This document shows positions 1-8,924 of a stretch of 64,000 bases of DNA, in pieces. Every line of letters starts with the position of its first letter. The stretch's first letter is position 1. The notes beneath the pieces are model-generated. The model was not told the DNA's origin. It was given only the letters and a program-made list of their open reading frames with translations, and did not search any database. The stretch is from NCBI GenBank assembly GCA_963676845.2, contig CAXXKK010000027.1, positions 62,001-126,000 of the forward strand, in the 5' to 3' direction. Position numbers and translations under genes: made by a program. The DNA is from G963662675 sp963676845. Lineage in GTDB: Bacteria > Bacteroidota > Bacteroidia > Bacteroidales > Prolixibacteraceae.

Positions 1-387
1 CGTTGTAAATATCTTTCCAACACTACTTCCACCTGTTTTATGAAGCATTATTAACTTACCAAATGGATATATGTAATCCATACCTACAGTCACGGCTTCA
101 CCAGTTGATGAGTTATAAGTAGTACCATTAGGGAAAGTAACAACATCGCCTTCAGTTGTTGCTCCTTCGGTACTAAACATTCTCAACTGCTGCCCTAACT
201 GTCCTATGGATAAATTTGGCTCCATCATCCTTTCAGTAGTAACTTCATGTTTTAGTATGTTGGTACCACGATGAATCAATAAGGTTCCGCTTAATGAATA
301 AATAATCATCAAACCAACCATCAAAAAACCAACATCCCGGTGCAAGGCACGCATAGTCCTAACAAGTGATCTCTTTTTTTCTGCCAT
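1..387 (-). CDS. PepSY-associated transmembrane protein, N-terminal 129 residues (cut by window edge)
   Basis: An open frame reads on the minus strand from the ATG at 387 to the window edge with no stop. The N-terminus is a basic stretch followed by RALHRDVGF and one hydrophobic helix ending SLSGTLLIHR, then a soluble part with a second motif, MLHKTGG. This order (short cytoplasmic tail, RxxHRD, first membrane helix, PepSY-like extracytoplasmic region, LHK before a later helix) is usual for PepSY-TM proteins, which in Bacteroidota often sit next to TonB-dependent metal or siderophore receptors. The downstream neighbour lies outside the window, so the substrate is unknown. The family call is inferred from motif layout only. 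Confidence 0.6.
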   Translation of the reverse strand, partial: MAEKKRSLVRTMRALHRDVGFLMVGLMIIYSLSGTLLIHRGTNILKHEVTTERMMEPNLSIGQLGQQLRMFSTEGATTEGDVVTFPNGTTYNSSTGEAVTVGMDYIYPFGKLIMLHKTGGSSVGKIFTT

Positions 388-794
388 AATTCGTTTTTTT
401 TTATTAAGTAAATTTCCCGCAATATATTAAATGTAAATACAAGTATTCCAGAATTTAACTTCTTGTTAAGATTTTTTGTCAACACAAGACACTGTCCAAC
501 TGCCATTTATAGAACATTTGTTTGATATATTTTATAATTATAATTAACAAACAGAGACTCTAAACAACTGACAATCAGAAAAAATAAAAAACACATACAT
601 CCCTGCACAACCATATGATATTTAAAACAATAGTCTTCAGCTACCCACATGAGTATTCTGAGAATAAATCCCTTCGAGTTTTAAAATCAGATGTATTTAC
701 ATCTTATGGAAAATAACATCTTTGTTTTTACCATTGAATAGATGAAATTTCATAACTTCATGCATCATTTTAATTAATCAAAGACTACAAAAAG
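388..794. other. Divergent intergenic region, no gene seen
   Basis: This is 407 bp of AT-rich sequence between the leftward PepSY gene and the rightward hydrolase gene. No convincing open frame, RNA gene or perfect TAnnTTTG element was found on either strand. It presumably carries both promoters. Confidence 0.5.
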
Positions 795-1742
795 ATGAAA
801 AAGATTTACTCAGTTTCCATTTTTATGTTATTGATGCTTATCAGCTCAATTTCATTTGCTCAATCAAACACAGAAGAAAGACCCGGGCCAATTACAAGAC
901 CAATTATTGTAGAAATTGCTCCTGACACATATTTTATAAATGAATTTGGCATGAACGCCATGTACTTACTTGTAGGCGAAGAACGAGCTTTATTGCTAGA
1001 TACAGGTACTGGTTTTTGTGATCTTAAAGGCATTGTTGAAGACTTAACAGACCTTCCGTATGATGTTGCATTAACTCATGGACATCCTGACCATGCCGGA
1101 GGAATTGGCCAGTTTGATGTTGTTTATTTAAATATGGCAGATAAAGAAATGGCAACAGGTATTCCATATGAGCAAAGAGTTGAATATGGAGAAATCATGC
1201 GGAATATGGGAATTGGATACAAAGATGTTTGGGGTTATACCGAAGCAGATGTTACAAAATACACCAAACAACCAGAACTAAGACCAATCGAAGATGAACA
1301 GGTATTTGAACTGGGAAACCGCAAAGTTACAGTTTATTATGCCCCAGGTCACTCTCCTGGTTGTGTTACTTTCCTTGATGAAAAAAATCGAATACTTTTC
1401 TCTGGCGACGCAGCCAATTCAAATGTTGGAACGAGTATTCCCGTTAGTACAACTTTAAAATATTTGGTTCGCTTGCAGGAACTCGGAGACAAGTACGACC
1501 AAATGTTTACCGGACACATCTCTTACGCAGGAACAGTCGATGTTTTTTCTCAAAAAAAATCAACACTGGATGATGTCATTGAAGCATTTCGCTCTGTTCT
1601 TCGTGGCGATGCCGAGACCCAGGAAGTCGAAAATCACTTGTTCCCGGAGATGAAATCAATTAAAGCAATTTACGGAAGTGCTCAGGTTGGTTATAATCCT
1701 GAATTACTTTGGGAAGAAGGAGAAGAACACATTATACCTTAA
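795..1742 (+). CDS. Secreted metallo-beta-lactamase-fold hydrolase
   Basis: The 315-residue protein begins with a Sec signal peptide ending in FAQ at about residue 23. The zinc-binding signature THGHPDHAG (HxHxDH) lies near residue 95, followed by a GHSPG histidine near 186, an FSGDA aspartate near 204 and a TGH histidine near 240. These are the metal ligands of the MBL fold in the expected order. The substrate cannot be read from the sequence, and the family includes lactonases, thioesterases, phosphodiesterases and beta-lactamases. It appears monocistronic, with a hairpin terminator 40 bp downstream. The signal peptide implies a periplasmic or exported enzyme. Confidence 0.85.
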   Translation: MKKIYSVSIFMLLMLISSISFAQSNTEERPGPITRPIIVEIAPDTYFINEFGMNAMYLLVGEERALLLDTGTGFCDLKGIVEDLTDLPYDVALTHGHPDHAGGIGQFDVVYLNMADKEMATGIPYEQRVEYGEIMRNMGIGYKDVWGYTEADVTKYTKQPELRPIEDEQVFELGNRKVTVYYAPGHSPGCVTFLDEKNRILFSGDAANSNVGTSIPVSTTLKYLVRLQELGDKYDQMFTGHISYAGTVDVFSQKKSTLDDVIEAFRSVLRGDAETQEVENHLFPEMKSIKAIYGSAQVGYNPELLWEEGEEHIIP

Positions 1743-1780
1743 ACCAATTTTGGATAGATCTCTATTATTTATAATAGTCA

Positions 1781-1817
1781 AATCCCGAGTTCCTTAAATG
1801 GAGTTCGGGATTTTTTT
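1781..1817 (+). terminator. Rho-independent terminator after the MBL hydrolase
   Basis: An 8-bp stem (AATCCCGA paired with TCGGGATT) encloses a 16-nt loop and runs into seven T residues. Confidence 0.75.
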
Positions 1818-2013
1818 GCTTTGAAATGAAATTTAAATTCAATAAGGGATGAAAAATTCAGAGAAATGCAAACGAAAACGAACCTTAAGTGTTTCTATAC
1901 AAAAAGATAAAGTTAAACCGTAGCAACAATATCCAATCAATATTAACCATCTGAACTTAATTTGTTAAATTAGAAGGAAAGCCCAAAATCCCTTAAAAAA
2001 ACTGAAAGTAAGT

Positions 2014-2931
2014 ATGAGAAAATATTACAAATTATCCTTAAGCATAATTATTACAGTTATACTCCTTTTTCTAAATCCGATACTAACCCTTATTACAAAT
2101 ACCGATAAAGGCATAATCTCAATTCTATATAATTACAATAATATCTTACTAATTGTAAGCTTCGCCTGGTCTTTAATCGAATTGATCAAAGTCTCAAAAG
2201 TAATTTTTTTAAGTAAACTTGATTTAGAACAGGAAGACAACTTAAAATCAAGAAAACTATATACTCAGATTGACATTCTTGAAAAGATACTCATCTTCAC
2301 GATCCTACTTTTTGCAGTTGCTGGAGTTTTATTTTCTTTTGAAAGCATTCGTGAAATTGGAATTGGGCTATTTGCTTCAGCAGGAGTCGCCGGTATCATA
2401 ATTGGTTTATCTGCTCAAAAAGTGGTAGGAGCTTTATTGGCTGGTATTCAAATTGCTATTACACAACCATTCCGGATTGATGACGCTGTCGTTGTAGAAG
2501 GAGAATGGGGCTGGATTGAAGAAATCAATCTTACCTATGTTGTTGTTCGAATTTGGGATAAAAGAAGGTTGGTTTTGCCTTCAACTTATTTTCTGGAGAA
2601 GCCTTTCCAAAACTGGACACGTTCCAGTGCAGATATTATTGGTACTGTTTTTCTATATACTGATTATACTATATCATTCGAAGCATTAAGGAAAGAATTG
2701 ACCCGGTTACTAAACGAAACAGATCTTTGGGATGGAAATACCAATGTTCTACAGGTGACCGACTCCACAGAAAAAACTGTTGAAATTCGCATTTTAGTAA
2801 GTGCCAAAAATTCTCCAACTGCTTGGAATCTAAGAGTACATATCCGTGAAAAAATGATTGAATTTATTCAAAAAGAATATCCACAAAGTTTACCTCAAAC
2901 GAGGATATTACTTGAAAAAGATGATTTATAA
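2014..2931 (+). CDS. Small MscS-type mechanosensitive channel
   Basis: The 305-residue membrane protein has hydrophobic segments at about residues 8-27, 40-60 and 88-110. A Gly/Ala-rich pore helix at about 112-150 contains the typical MscS pattern ASAGVAGIIIGLSAQ. The beta domain follows, with QPFRIDDAV and a GWIEEINL turn, and then a cytoplasmic alpha/beta region with PSTYFLEKPFQNWTR. MscS channels open under membrane tension to release solutes during hypo-osmotic shock in the inner membrane. The CDGSH gene starts 21 bp downstream, so the two may be co-transcribed. The family call is secure; gating and selectivity are not known. Confidence 0.88.
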   Translation: MRKYYKLSLSIIITVILLFLNPILTLITNTDKGIISILYNYNNILLIVSFAWSLIELIKVSKVIFLSKLDLEQEDNLKSRKLYTQIDILEKILIFTILLFAVAGVLFSFESIREIGIGLFASAGVAGIIIGLSAQKVVGALLAGIQIAITQPFRIDDAVVVEGEWGWIEEINLTYVVVRIWDKRRLVLPSTYFLEKPFQNWTRSSADIIGTVFLYTDYTISFEALRKELTRLLNETDLWDGNTNVLQVTDSTEKTVEIRILVSAKNSPTAWNLRVHIREKMIEFIQKEYPQSLPQTRILLEKDDL

Positions 2932-2952
2932 CCAATTTTTAAAAAATTTACC

Positions 2953-3189
2953 ATGGAACCAAAAATTGCAAAAAAAGGCCCTTATGCCGTTGACTTAAAA
3001 GCAAATGAAACTATTCATTGGTGTGCCTGCGGACAAAGTAAAAATCAACCCTTTTGTGATGGATCACATAAGGGAACCGGATTTACTCCCGTAGCATATA
3101 CTCCGGAAAAGGATGGCACATATTATTTGTGTGGCTGCAAACACTCTGGGAACAAACCACTTTGTGACGGAACGCATAATAAGCTTTAA
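2953..3189 (+). CDS. Double CDGSH iron-sulfur domain protein
   Basis: The 78-residue protein is almost entirely two zf-CDGSH motifs: CACGQSKNQPFCDGSH at about residues 24-39 and CGCKHSGNKPLCDGTH at about 60-75. Each supplies the three-Cys, one-His ligand set of a mitoNEET-type [2Fe-2S] cluster. There is no membrane anchor, so it should be cytosolic. Bacterial members are thought to act in electron transfer or iron/redox homeostasis, but no specific partner is visible here. It directly follows the MscS gene and is closed by a strong terminator. Confidence 0.93.
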   Translation: MEPKIAKKGPYAVDLKANETIHWCACGQSKNQPFCDGSHKGTGFTPVAYTPEKDGTYYLCGCKHSGNKPLCDGTHNKL

Positions 3190-3192
3190 AAC

Positions 3193-3224
3193 AAAAAATG
3201 GCGATTTTTAATCGCCATTTTTTT
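3193..3224 (+). terminator. Terminator after the CDGSH gene
   Basis: A 10-bp perfect stem around GGCGAT/ATCGCC with a 5-nt loop is flanked by A and T runs. It could act in both directions. Confidence 0.85.
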
Positions 3225-3503
3225 GATATCTAATAAATATTATACCCCATATAAAATTCCACAAAAAGAAATCTCCAACTTTGTACTAACAAACAGACAA
3301 AGACAAACAAAATAGATCTTAAGATTAAGCTAGCTTTAAATCGGAAATGGAAAATACGGGGATTAATACAATAAAATACACTGAAAAAAAATACGAAAAA
3401 AGTATTCAGACACACATGTCTACCAACTACTTAACGACAAAATGAATCTTTCAAAAAAGCAAATATCTAGTCGAATATCACCATCCATTAAATATTTGTT
3501 TTT

Positions 3504-3536
3504 TTTGAAAATATAAAAAACTTTTTTCTACTTTTG
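3504..3536 (+). promoter_or_regulatory. Bacteroidota-type promoter of the cobalamin riboswitch
   Basis: TTTG at 3504-3507, a 21-nt spacer and TACTTTTG at 3529-3536 match the phylum's primary-sigma consensus (-33 TTTG, -7 TAnnTTTG). The predicted start near 3543 lies just before the riboswitch fold. Confidence 0.75.
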
Positions 3537-3559
3537 CCGCCAGTTCATTCAAATTAAAG

Positions 3560-3745
3560 TTTTGAGATACCCCTTAAAACGGGTTTAATAGGGAATCATG
3601 TGAAAATCATGAGCTGACGCGCAACTGTAATTCCGATTCTGAATTTTTCAGTCTTGAACTTTCAGCAACAATGCCACTGTCGCAAACACAAATTGAGATG
3701 GGAAGGCGCTGAAAGTCGGAAAAGCCAGGAGACCTGTCTTTAACA
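3560..3745 (+). promoter_or_regulatory. Cobalamin (B12) riboswitch
   Basis: The conserved core is readable in order. GGGAATCATGTGAAAATCAT at about 3591 is followed by GAGCTGACGCGCAACTGTAA (3610-3629), then a variable arm. The B12 box GCCAGGAGACCTG is at 3724-3736. These elements and their spacing are diagnostic of the adenosylcobalamin-type aptamer. Bound B12 normally lowers expression of the downstream gene. A strong promoter sits immediately upstream. The first sizeable reading frame starts 355 nt beyond the aptamer, which is unusually far. The exact ends are approximate. Confidence 0.92.
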
Positions 3746-4100
3746 TTTTGAATGATATTTGCTTTCGCGAAATAAGGCAAGTATCGAATATCCTATAGGC
3801 ATTCCCTACTTTCATATTATTTGCGTTAGCATTTGTTAAACCTTTAACTGTGTTAATATGCTTACACATAAACGATGCTTCCCGCGCAATGAGGCTATCA
3901 GAACTTGTTTTTCAAACAAAAAAGCAAGCTCAATTAACTTGCTCACTTTTGCAAATACAACAGGACGCATCATTCCACAATCGTCATGAATCCTAGTCTT
4001 ACCTCCTTTCCAGTTACATCTGGAGAGACAGGTGTTTTTAGTACCACTTCATTTAAGACTCAACGGAAACCAATCTTAAGAAACTATAACTAAAAGATAT
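3746..4100 (+). other. Long leader between riboswitch and symporter, with a terminator-like hairpin
   Basis: No recognisable gene lies in these 355 bp. Two short frames are present: 3858-3989 (43 codons) and 3986-4093 (35 codons), overlapping by ATGA and ending 7 bp before the symporter ATG. Neither resembles a known protein. At 4001-4033 a strong hairpin (ACCT and CTTTCCAG pairing with CTGGAGAG and AGGT around a 6-nt loop) is followed by five T residues. It could be an attenuator forming the riboswitch expression platform. The region could also be the scar of a deleted B12-transport gene. Confidence 0.45.
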
Positions 4101-5515
4101 ATGAAAAATATTAAACTAATTATTTCGATTCTCATTCCCTTAATAATCCTCTTCATCCCTGCTTCAGCTTTCGGAATTGAAGGCTTTACTGTCATTGAAA
4201 AAAGAGTAGTTGCCATTTTTGCTATGGCCGCATTATTTTGGATTCTCGAACCCATTCCTATTTATGCAACTTCAGTTCTCATTATTGTTTTGGAGTTAGT
4301 TATGATATCAAACAAAGGATTTGTTTTATTTATGAATCCTCCTGCTTCCGGGCAGCTTGGAGTTCCTCTCGGGTATGATGACATTTTAGCAACTTTTGCA
4401 TCTCCTATCATTTTGCTTTTCATGGGAGGTTTCTTCCTGGCTATTGCGGCAAGCAAATACAAACTCAATACGAATCTTTCCAAAATCATGTTAAAACCAT
4501 TCGGGACAAAACCAGCTTTTGTAATATTGGGACTCATGATCATCACCGCTGTTTTTTCAATGTTTATGAGTAATACAGCAACCACGGCAATGATGCTTTC
4601 TATTATTGCACCCATTCTCGCACTTTATGGCGAAGATGATAAAGGTAGAACCGCCTTGGCGTTATCAATCCCGGTAGCGGCAAACATCGGAGGTATTGGA
4701 ACCCCTATTGGGACTCCGCCAAATGCAATCGCCCTGAAATACTTGAGTGGAGCAAACGCCATAAGTTTTGGAGAATGGATGACATTCGGGGTTCCGTTTG
4801 TCATTATCTTGTTAGCTCTCGGTTGGTTATTATTAACATTTATATATCCAAGCAACCTGCAAAAAATTGAAATTAACCATTAAAAGCTCCTTCATCAAAA
4901 ATCGCAAAAGCTACCATCGTATATGTAACATTTGCCGGAACTATTTTACTTTGGTTAACCGACTTTTTACACGGCATGAACTCTTATGTTGTGGCAATGA
5001 TCCCTGTTGGTGTATTTATTTCTACCGGAATAATAAACAAAGCCGACTTAAAACTTCTTAGCTGGGATGTACTTTGGCTGGTTTCCGGGGGTATTGCTCT
5101 TGGTCTGGCAATGGACGAAAGCGGACTTGCAGTACATTTGGTGGAAGCGATCCCTTTCCATGCTCACTCCCCGGCATTAATTATTGCAGGAGCTTCTTTG
5201 GTAATGCTGATTATGGCGAATTTCATGTCGAACACGGCAGCCGCAAACTTAATGCTACCTATTTTAGCGGCTTTAGGTACTTCTGTCCCCAGCTTTGAAG
5301 GATCAGGAATTATCACACTTGTATTGGCAGCAACTTTTACCGCCTCGCTGGGAATGACATTGCCAATCAGTACGCCTCCCAATGCCCTGGCTCACGGAAC
5401 CGGTGCCATTAAAACAAAAGACATGTCAAAGGTTGGAATTATCCTTGGCTTAATAGGAATGTTTTTAGCTTTTTTCATGGTTTATATATTGCAAATTATT
5501 GGCTTTAAACAGTAA
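4101..5515 (+). pseudogene. DASS (SLC13) family sodium:anion symporter, interrupted by a frameshift
   Basis: Two frames together encode one divalent-anion:Na+ symporter of about 470 residues. The first (4101-4883) carries the repeat-1 signatures MSNTATTAMM and GIGTPIGTPPN. The second, read from about 4880 to 5515, continues as KAPSSKIAKATIVYVTF and carries the repeat-2 signatures MSNTAAANLMLP and LPISTPPNA. The break lies between 4877 and 4883; a single missing base (for example one T in the TT before AAAA) would restore one frame. Family substrates are succinate, malate, citrate or sulfate. The upstream riboswitch, two-component genes and porin suggest a regulated uptake locus. Whether this is true decay or a sequencing error cannot be decided here. 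Confidence 0.8.
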
Positions 5516-5584
5516 ATCGAAGAATACGTAACTTTGAGATACAGAGAGACACATTATTCCTAATAAGTACAAAACAAACGGGAA

Positions 5585-6944
5585 ATGAAAAATTTCAACC
5601 CCAAAATTGATCACAAACTCATAGAACGGTTAAGGCTCAACTATTTTAATTCTGACGATAGAATTTGCTACCTAAAGAAAGGTGAATATTTACTACGGAA
5701 AAAAAGTATCAACAAACGCTTATTCTATATAGAATCCGGATTAGTAGCGGGTTACCTTGCTGATGTGTTTAATACCAGACAAGAGATTTTTCGATCTGAA
5801 AAAAACATGATTGCAGGGGTTCAGAGTTTTTTTTCCGGCTCCCACGAGGTTTATGCAGATGTTATTGTTCTGGAAAGATTGCAAGGTAAGGTATATTGAA
5901 GTAGAAGATTATGTAAATGCCAGTAAAGAAAGCTTTACTGAGTGTTTTGTACCCCTAATCGTGCATGAGCTTGCGCTACGCCAGCAATATTCAAAAAATG
6001 TAATGCTGGAAAAAGAGGCAACCCTAAAAAAGCTATATCAGAGCGACAGGCTTGCAACCTTAGGGCAAATGTCTGCCGGCTTAGCTCATGAACTAAACAA
6101 CACTTCGGGAGTAATCAATGGAAATATAAACTGGCTCTCACGAGAATTTTCAGATTACATTCAGGAACACGAACATCCTGAAGTAATGCTATACTACACT
6201 AAAGGCTTACAGGAAGGACAAACCATTCCGAGTAACGAGGCAAGGAAGAAAAGAAAAATGTTTGAAGAAAAGTTTGAACTTAAAACATGCACCGCCAAAA
6301 AGATTGCAAAAATGAACCTGGATTATGAAACCCTAATTTCAGAAACAGGAGAAGAAATAGATCAAAAAGTTGAAAACTATTTCAAATATTGGCAAATGGG
6401 TACTGCCATGCATGACATACTCGTTGCAGCAAACCACTCTACTCATATACTTCAATCGGTAAAACAGCTAAGTGCCGAGCATTCCGAACGAAGCCTAATA
6501 GATGTAAACGACAGCATTCAGGAAGCTCTTACTTTACTCAAAAAAAGAATTTCAAAATTCTCCTTACACCTAAAATTGAATAAACTTCCCCCATTAATGG
6601 CAAGCAAAGGGGAGTTGGTTCAGGTTTGGATAAACCTCATAAAAAATGCATGTGAAAGTTTTGCCAATGTAACACAAGATGAGCCAACCATCAGTATCGA
6701 AACAAGTTTCAAACACAAAACTTTCATTGTTAAAATACAAGACAACGGTGCTGATATTCCTCCCAACATGCTTAAAAAGATATTTCGCCCAAATTTCACA
6801 ACAAAAAAAGACGGACTTTCATTTGGCTTAGGGCTTGGACTACCTATTGTGCAACGTATTATTGACAGTTACGATGGTACAATAGAAGTAGAAAGTTCCA
6901 ACAGATTAACAATTTTTACGATTATCATTCCCTTAAATAATTAA
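5585..6944 (+). pseudogene. Histidine kinase with N-terminal cNMP-like domain, interrupted by a frameshift
   Basis: The first frame (5585-5899) encodes a Crp-like cNMP-binding fold (KKGEYLLRKK, LFYIESGLVAGYL, FRSEKNMIAGVQSFFSG). The second frame, usable from about 5892 to 6944, continues as YIEVEDYVNASKESF. It then has a coiled linker, the H-box GLAHELNN (phospho-accepting His), a long insert, the N-box LIKNACESF and the G-boxes DNGADIP and GLGLGLPIV. One extra base around 5886-5891 explains the break. There is no membrane helix, so the kinase should be cytosolic. It lies between the symporter and a response regulator whose start is 6 bp downstream, so it probably formed a two-component pair controlling the locus. 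Confidence 0.8.
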
Positions 6945-6950
6945 AAACAG

Positions 6951-7433
6951 ATGGATAAATTACACATTATTTACGTTGACGACCAGAGAGAGGTGCTTTC
7001 GGCACTTGAAAAGGATTTGGTGTTTTTCGAAAAATATATTTCTATTGAAGAATGTGAATCTGCAGATGAAGCTTTAGATGTTATCAATGAAATTTATAAA
7101 AATGGAGATCTGCTGGTTGCCATTGTTTGTGATCATGTTATGCCTGAAAAAACAGGGGTTGATTTCCTCTCAGACATAAACAAAGACGACAGGTTCACCC
7201 ACACAAAAAAAATTCTGCTTACAGGACAGGCAACTCATCAAGATACAATTAAAGCAATAAACGAAGCCGGTATTGAAAAATATTTTGAAAAACCCTGGTC
7301 TTCTGAAGATCTTATAAATACACTTAAAAAGATGATTACAGAATTCATCATCAAGAAAGGATTAGACCATCTTAAATATTCAGAAATATTACACCAGGAA
7401 ACACTGTTTCAGCTTCTTTCAAATGAAGGATAA
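6951..7433 (+). CDS. Single-domain response regulator
   Basis: The 160-residue protein is one REC domain without a DNA-binding output domain. Visible residues are the acidic pair in YVDDQ near residue 10, the phospho-acceptor Asp in VCDHVMPE near residue 61, the LLTGQ threonine near 88 and the conserved Lys in YFEKPW near 107. About 40 C-terminal residues (HLKYSEILHQ onward) have no assigned domain. It starts 6 bp after the damaged histidine kinase and is the expected partner. The lack of an output domain suggests phosphotransfer or protein-protein control instead of direct promoter binding. Confidence 0.88.
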   Translation: MDKLHIIYVDDQREVLSALEKDLVFFEKYISIEECESADEALDVINEIYKNGDLLVAIVCDHVMPEKTGVDFLSDINKDDRFTHTKKILLTGQATHQDTIKAINEAGIEKYFEKPWSSEDLINTLKKMITEFIIKKGLDHLKYSEILHQETLFQLLSNEG

Positions 7434-7482
7434 TCAGAAAAACTGAAATAGCAACAATTATATCCCTACAAAAAAGAAATCG

Positions 7483-8790
7483 ATGAAAAATCTAAAACGA
7501 TTGCAAACTCTTGTAATCCTACTATTTATTGCCTCAACATTAAAGGCACAAGAGCAAAAGTTAACTCTCAAAGGAATAAGCATTAATCCAACTGAAGACA
7601 TCTCTATAGGAATTCACGCAGGGTCTCAGATTTGGCTGCGTTCTATGCAAACCAACCCGGGAACTGTTGGCGCAGATGGACAATCAACCAACAATTTATT
7701 CGATATAGCTTTACGCCGCACCCGTTTTTCCATGCTTGCAAATATGCATAACGAAAAGATCGTACTATACGCTCAGTTTGGCATGAACGGGCAAACAGCT
7801 ACTTCTTCTGCAAAACCCCAAATCTACATACATGATATCTGGACGCAATATGCACTGATTGATCAAAAGCTTTACATTGGAGCCGGGCTACACGGATGGG
7901 CAGGTATTTCCCGACTGGGAAGCGTTAGCTACACAAAAAACATCATGGTTGACCACCCTGGATTTGGTCTTCCAAACCTGGGGAAAACTGATCAGTCAGG
8001 CAGACAACTCGGTATTTTTACAAGAGGGAATGTTGCAAAATTCAACTATCGTTTTTCAATTGACAAACCATTTGTAAAAGATGAAATGGGCAATATTGGG
8101 ATCAATGAGAGTACCTATACTCCGAATCTGAAAATGGCATACAAAGGCTACCTTTTTTATTCATTTCTTGATGAAGAACATTCAACGAGTTCCTACCTAA
8201 GCCTTACTCACCTTGGTAAAAAGAAAATTTTCAACATCGGTGCAGGTTTCGATGTTCACCCCCAAAGCATGGCCAGTTTAAATAATGAAGGCGACAAAAT
8301 TTTGCACGATAAAGTATTGCTCGGAGTTGATATGTTCCTGGATTACCCATTTGCAGATGAATCTGCACTGACTTTTTATTTAGCAGGTTACTCTTACGAT
8401 TTTGGACCAAACTATGTGCAAACATATAGTGTCATGAATCCATTGAAAACAGGGTCATTGGAACAAGGAGGAGGAAACTCGCATTACAACCTGGGAACAG
8501 GAACTATTATTTACTCAACCGTAGGTTATCTATTACCTCAATCATTACAATTTGGCCCAGGGAAATTTCAGTTGGCAGCCGCAGTGCATTATAAAGATTT
8601 CGAAGCACTGGCTGATCCATCAGTCCAAATAGATGCTGCCTTGCACTATTATCTTTCCGGACACAATGCGAAGTTCAGCCTGCAATACTCAAACTGGAAT
8701 GTTTACAGTGGAACTCCCGGATACAATAGCACAGCTAAAAAAGAATCAACAAAAGGAATGGTGGTTTTACAATCACAGATTTATTTATAG
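7483..8790 (+). CDS. Outer-membrane porin
   Basis: The 435-residue protein has a signal peptide ending TLKAQ at about residue 22, then alternating beta-strand sequence rich in aromatic residues, ending in a strand with terminal IYL. The segment IALRRTRFSMLANMHNEKI resembles phosphate-selective-porin-like and related Bacteroidota porins. It lies 49 bp after the response regulator in the same direction as the symporter and kinase, so it is probably the outer-membrane pore of the same uptake locus. The substrate is unknown. Confidence 0.72.
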   Translation: MKNLKRLQTLVILLFIASTLKAQEQKLTLKGISINPTEDISIGIHAGSQIWLRSMQTNPGTVGADGQSTNNLFDIALRRTRFSMLANMHNEKIVLYAQFGMNGQTATSSAKPQIYIHDIWTQYALIDQKLYIGAGLHGWAGISRLGSVSYTKNIMVDHPGFGLPNLGKTDQSGRQLGIFTRGNVAKFNYRFSIDKPFVKDEMGNIGINESTYTPNLKMAYKGYLFYSFLDEEHSTSSYLSLTHLGKKKIFNIGAGFDVHPQSMASLNNEGDKILHDKVLLGVDMFLDYPFADESALTFYLAGYSYDFGPNYVQTYSVMNPLKTGSLEQGGGNSHYNLGTGTIIYSTVGYLLPQSLQFGPGKFQLAAAVHYKDFEALADPSVQIDAALHYYLSGHNAKFSLQYSNWNVYSGTPGYNSTAKKESTKGMVVLQSQIYL

Positions 8791-8853
8791 CGGATAGAAA
8801 ACCCACAACGAAATTTTTCTCAATCTTCATTTTTCTAAACTCCCCATAAACAA

Positions 8854-8879
8854 AAAATCCCGCAAAAAGCGGGATTTTC
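8854..8879. terminator. Bidirectional terminator between the porin and gltD
   Basis: AAATCCCGC and GCGGGATTT pair perfectly around a 5-nt loop between two convergent genes, with A and T runs on both sides. Confidence 0.8.
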
Positions 8880-8924
8880 TATCTAAACATCTTGTTTATG
8901 CTAAAGAACAATCGTTTACTTAAA

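Noticed and set aside
3858..3989. 43-codon frame after the riboswitch as a real B12-related gene
   Set aside because: It has no recognisable motif, is lysine/serine-rich and short; kept only as a possible leader frame.
4001..4039. Glycine-riboswitch-like string CTGGAGAG near 4020
   Set aside because: The second conserved element of that class is absent downstream; the string is explained by the hairpin's 3' arm.
4976..5515. A separate short membrane protein starting at 4976
   Set aside because: The frame continues upstream to about 4880 with symporter-like sequence, so it is the second half of the frameshifted DASS gene.
5811..6944. Histidine kinase starting at ATG 5811
   Set aside because: That start lies inside the cNMP-like domain in the wrong frame; the true N-terminus is the frame from 5585.
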